A stretch of 64,000 nucleotides of DNA from Candidatus Gastranaerophilales bacterium (GTDB lineage: Bacteria; Cyanobacteriota; Vampirovibrionia; Gastranaerophilales; Gastranaerophilaceae), in NCBI GenBank assembly GCA_944325315.1, contig CALVAA010000001.1, positions 86,474-150,473 on the forward strand, given 5' to 3'. This document shows positions 61,476-64,000 of this stretch, in pieces (the stretch's first letter is position 1; every line of letters starts with the position of its first letter). The notes below the pieces were generated by a model, which made no database searches, had not been told where the DNA came from, and saw only the letters and a list, made by a program, of their open reading frames with translations. A program made the translations under genes and the position numbers.

Positions 61476-62509
61476 TTATTTAAAATATATTTTAGGTAAT
61501 TAATATATTTTTCTTTTAGTTCTTTTGGGGCAATAATCTCTATATTCGTACCCCATTTGAATATATTCCACAAAATTGATTTTGTACCTGATGATCTAAA
61601 AGTTACAATAACAGCACCGTTTTTTTGCTGTTTTATTTGTTGTTTTGGATGAAATTTATATTTGATTACATCATCTGCAATTTCTTTTTTGAATTTTAAT
61701 TTAACTTGAATGGGCTCATCATGAAAAATTCCAAAAGATGATTCAGACCATTCTTTTAAGTTAAATGAAGCATCTAAAGTAAAGTATTCGTCCGTAATTT
61801 TAATATCTGAAATTCTATGAAGTAAATATTGTTTAAGCTTACCTTGTTCTTTAGCCACAAGATAATGACGTTCTCCATATAAAATACCATAAGGCTCAAC
61901 TAAAACAGTCTTTTTAGGTTTAAGTCCTTTTTGTATTCGAAAGCCTGCTATATTTTTTTCATTAATATCATAATAATCTTTTGCTTGATAGGTAAATTCA
62001 AGTTTTTTCATTGATTTTATAGCGTTTCTGATAGTCAAAAGCAAACTAGAATCAATATCAAAACCAGCTACTTGTCTTGTTGCAAAACCTTCTGATTCCA
62101 ATAAGACATCCGTATCTGTTTCTATAGCATTTAAGTTTGGGTTATGACACAGTTTTATAGTTTCAATAACTTTTTCAAGAACCAAAATCTTATCAGACAT
62201 ATTATTAATTTTGCAAAGCTCTTTAATGCTTGTTAAATCAGCTATATCATCAGGAGAAAAACTTGAAAGATTTACGGGTTTACCTTTAAAACCCCAGCGT
62301 TTTACCTTGCTATTTGTTTGCAGTTCCGTAACTTGCGGAAAAAGTGAAAGAACAATATCTTTCATTCGTTGAGCCGTTCTTCTTGATACGCAATAACTTG
62401 TTTCAATATCTTTTAAGCTTACTCCATAGGTTTTTGTCTGTAGAGTCATTATAAGATCTATAATATTTAATATTCTTTCATATCTTAATTCATTTTCCAT
62501 AATTATCAT
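61418..62509 (-). CDS. WYL-domain transcriptional regulator
   Basis: 363 residues (or 360 from the ATG at 62500). N-terminal winged helix/HTH (LKDIETSYCVSRRTAQRMKDI), then a WYL domain (about 165-240) with LVEPYGILYGERHYLVAKEQ, and a C-terminal WCX-like extension. WYL proteins bind nucleic acid or nucleotide ligands and commonly control defence genes. The start overlaps the 80-residue ORF by 4 bp (ATGA), suggesting coupled translation. Confidence 0.85.
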   Translation of the reverse strand: MIIMENELRYERILNIIDLIMTLQTKTYGVSLKDIETSYCVSRRTAQRMKDIVLSLFPQVTELQTNSKVKRWGFKGKPVNLSSFSPDDIADLTSIKELCKINNMSDKILVLEKVIETIKLCHNPNLNAIETDTDVLLESEGFATRQVAGFDIDSSLLLTIRNAIKSMKKLEFTYQAKDYYDINEKNIAGFRIQKGLKPKKTVLVEPYGILYGERHYLVAKEQGKLKQYLLHRISDIKITDEYFTLDASFNLKEWSESSFGIFHDEPIQVKLKFKKEIADDVIKYKFHPKQQIKQQKNGAVIVTFRSSGTKSILWNIFKWGTNIEIIAPKELKEKYINYLKYILNNYTSTSVNSSSVGISKSAL

Positions 62510-62748
62510 TTTAACCTATAATCCTGATGTACAAATTTGCCTCCGGCTATAATTCCTCCTGTTGGCTCAAACTCTAGAGTTTTTACCCAAGCTTGAAATT
62601 TAGGGTCTTGGCACATTTTATAAAGTTTTGGGTTAAGATATTTCAAATTCCTTTCTGCAGAATAAGATTTCAGTCTTCTCCTTCTTGCAATGAAAAAAGA
62701 TATCTTCTCTTTTATTCGTTTTAATAATTTCAATATAATCATATTCAA
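62506..62748 (-). CDS. Small basic protein overlapping the WG-repeat gene (uncertain)
   Basis: 80 residues: a very basic N-terminal half (KEKISFFIARRRRLKSYS) that overlaps the last 116 bp of the WG-repeat gene in another frame, and a better-looking C-terminal half (PKFQAWVKTLEFEPTGGII). It ends with ATGA overlap into the WYL gene. Could be a real small gene between the two, or the tail of the WG-repeat protein moved out of frame by an indel near 62640-62750. Confidence 0.45.
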   Translation of the reverse strand: MNMIILKLLKRIKEKISFFIARRRRLKSYSAERNLKYLNPKLYKMCQDPKFQAWVKTLEFEPTGGIIAGGKFVHQDYRLK

Positions 62749-63433
62749 ACCTCACTATAATTTCATTTCTTAAATTTATAACACCAAACTTGTGATTAGA
62801 AAAATTTTGTACTACAAAATAATCTTCAGCAGCCGATAAAACACTCATTTTTTCATATTTAAAATCAATGATTACTTCGCCTTTTTCGTCAATCAAACCA
62901 GATTTAGCATCAATTTTTCCTATATAATACCTTTTATTTTCAATCCCATCATACGGAAACAAAAAATCAAAAATGGCATCAGTTAAAATATTACCCTTAA
63001 CATCCATTAATCCTTTTTTATCGTTTATTTCATACACATAATTAAAATCTCGATTAATAATCTTATCATATTTGCAATCAACTAAAATATTCCAATTCTT
63101 ATCAACTAAGCCCCAAGAATTGTTTAATTTAATAATTTTATTATCATCTATCCCTCTTTCAATGACTATGGGAGTATCAAATTGAAAATCAACTAAAACA
63201 TCACCGAAAATATTAATTATTCCCCATTTGCCACCAAGGCGCATTATACAATAATCTTTATAAAATAAACCTTGATTAATATTAAATTCGCTTACATCAT
63301 CATATATAAAATCACATAGGATTTTATTATCTAAAGAAATCAACCCCATTTTTCCTTTTGATATGGCAACAATATAATATGGACATGCTGACGTTATAAT
63401 TTTATCGTATTCAAGAACTTTGATATTAGACAT
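62633..63433 (-). CDS. WG-repeat (KWG) protein
   Basis: 266 residues built of six repeats of about 35-40 residues, each with G-x-[WMKF]-G-[LIV]-[IV] and a D-F-x-[YF]-D/E motif: KMGLISLDN, KWGIINIFG, SWGLVDKNW, KKGLMDVKG, KSGLIDEKG, KFGVINLRN. Likely a beta-propeller-like binding protein. A TTGGCA - 17 bp - TATAAA promoter lies upstream, its -35 within the operator-like site at 63481. The C-terminal about 40 residues lose the repeat pattern and overlap the 80-residue ORF. Confidence 0.85.
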   Translation of the reverse strand: MSNIKVLEYDKIITSACPYYIVAISKGKMGLISLDNKILCDFIYDDVSEFNINQGLFYKDYCIMRLGGKWGIINIFGDVLVDFQFDTPIVIERGIDDNKIIKLNNSWGLVDKNWNILVDCKYDKIINRDFNYVYEINDKKGLMDVKGNILTDAIFDFLFPYDGIENKRYYIGKIDAKSGLIDEKGEVIIDFKYEKMSVLSAAEDYFVVQNFSNHKFGVINLRNEIIVRFEYDYIEIIKTNKREDIFFHCKKEKTEILFCRKEFEIS

Positions 63434-63480
63434 TATCTTTTCCTGTATTAATCTTTATGTTTATAATTTTAATATATTAA

Positions 63481-63500
63481 TGTGCCAAAAACGGACACAT
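63481..63500. promoter_or_regulatory. Operator-like site A covering the -35 of the WG-repeat gene
   Basis: TGTGCCAAAAACGGACACAT, an imperfect inverted repeat (TGTG..CACA). Shares TGTGCC-n-AAA and GACA with site B. The reverse strand contains TTGGCA, 17 bp before TATAAA of the WG-repeat gene. Confidence 0.45.
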
Positions 63501-63567
63501 ATCAAGTTGTTTTTATTGGTTTAAAACATAAAAATTAACTTAATGACAGTTAAATCTATATATAAAT

Positions 63568-63789
63568 TTAAAGAATAAAATCAAAAAGATATTTTATATC
63601 AATATCAAGAGCGTTTGCAATTTGTTCAAGATTTTTAAGTGTAATGTTGGTTTTTCCTCGCTCTAAAAGACCTACAAAAGACCGATTTAAATTTGCTTTT
63701 TCTGCAAGAGCTTCTTGCGAAAGCCCACGATCTGTCCTTATTATTCTAACTTTATGACCAAGTTTTTTAATTGTATTTTCATTTTTCAT
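63568..63789 (-). CDS. XRE-family (Cro/C1-type) small transcriptional regulator
   Basis: 73 residues, single HTH_XRE: KVRIIRTDRGLSQEALAEKA, NLNRSFVGLLERGKTNITL, then NLEQIANALDIDIKYLF. Length and sequence are like phage repressors or controller (C) proteins of restriction-modification systems. AGG lies 6 nt before the ATG. Flanked by two similar operator-like sites (63481, 63903), so it may control its neighbours and itself. Confidence 0.9.
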   Translation of the reverse strand: MKNENTIKKLGHKVRIIRTDRGLSQEALAEKANLNRSFVGLLERGKTNITLKNLEQIANALDIDIKYLFDFIL

Positions 63790-63902
63790 ATTATACCTAT
63801 TTTATTTGTGTAGAAATGTGTTTACCAGTTCTTGCTATATGCAAATGCTTATGTTAATAATCATTTTGTGCTATACTATTATCAAAAGTTGAATAAAATA
63901 CA

Positions 63903-63920
63903 TGTGCCGAAATTGACATG
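63903..63920. promoter_or_regulatory. Operator-like site B between the XRE gene and the rightmost gene
   Basis: TGTGCCGAAATTGACATG, related to site A. It covers a TTGACA 11 bp before TATACT (63930-63935) of the gene starting at 63964. Confidence 0.4.
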
Positions 63921-63963
63921 GTGATGGTGTATACTGGTGTGAACAGCAAGAAAGGAGAAAAAG

Positions 63964-64000
63964 ATGTTTAGTGAATACAAAAAACACAAAACTACTGTTA
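63964..64000 (+). CDS. Start of an unidentified gene (partial)
   Basis: ATG at 63964 with AAAGGAG 7 nt upstream opens a frame to the window edge, MFSEYKKHKTTV. Divergent from the XRE gene. Too short to identify. Confidence 0.6.
   Translation, partial: MFSEYKKHKTTV

Overview
The window reads as chromosomal DNA from a low-GC, Gram-negative-type fermenting bacterium, most likely a gut member of the Melainabacteria/Vampirovibrionia (Gastranaerophilales) on the cyanobacterial side of the tree. This placement is inference. It rests on lpxK and a complete MlaE/F/D-type lipid transporter (outer membrane), a tmRNA whose tag ANNVVKADFAPRAIAA opens like cyanobacterial tags, pyrophosphate-dependent phosphofructokinase, pyruvate-decarboxylase-type and iron-alcohol-dehydrogenase genes (fermentation), desulfoferrodoxin (anaerobe), and several small proteins with an F-x-[AG]-[NS] motif near the N-terminus.

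Layout. 1-8.2 kb: the N-terminal part of a PgpH-type c-di-AMP phosphodiesterase, a GH13 glycosidase, a desulfoferrodoxin-ferritin pair, nth, trxA, glutaredoxin, TPR protein, DUF4127 protein, Fe-ADH. 8.2-13.3 kb: an intergenic region with a candidate small RNA, then gcvPB-queA, SIMPL and DUF378 proteins and a nucleotidyltransferase. 13.4-15.2 kb: tuf with an upstream tRNA-Thr(UGU)/Thr(GGU)/Tyr operon. 15.4-25 kb: a HerA-like protein with no visible nucleotide-binding loop, an isolated FlhB/SctU, a pyruvate decarboxylase homologue, a first PGI, a RelA/SpoT-fold protein and a glycine-zipper protein. 25-33.8 kb: mini-RNase III, a histidine kinase/response regulator pair, a six-gene tatD-tlyA operon, a second PGI and agmatinase. 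34-48 kb: ribE-ribBA, a GT39-type membrane enzyme, GNAT, serA, phosphohexomutase, a REC-STAS regulator, lpxK-mlaD-mlaF-mlaE. 48-55 kb: M16 peptidase pair, aroH-fmt-def, pfp. 55-58.9 kb: a tmRNA locus flanked by direct repeats and a 5'-truncated gene, then lineage-type hypothetical proteins. 58.9-64 kb: a glycosyltransferase, tRNA-Ala(UGC), and an accessory block (DUF262-HNH nuclease, WYL regulator, WG-repeat protein, XRE regulator).

Themes. Many genes appear to be leaderless: a -10 box (TATAAT or close) lies 6-8 nt before the ATG and no Shine-Dalgarno sequence is present, while neighbours have ordinary GGAG sites. The block after tRNA-Ala looks like a defence-type island with its own regulators and paired operator-like sites. 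The ends of two structured RNA genes (tRNA-Thr and tmRNA) carry direct duplications that look like scars of inserted elements. No CRISPR array, IS transposase, rRNA operon or integrase was seen. All family calls are by eye from motifs; no database search was run.
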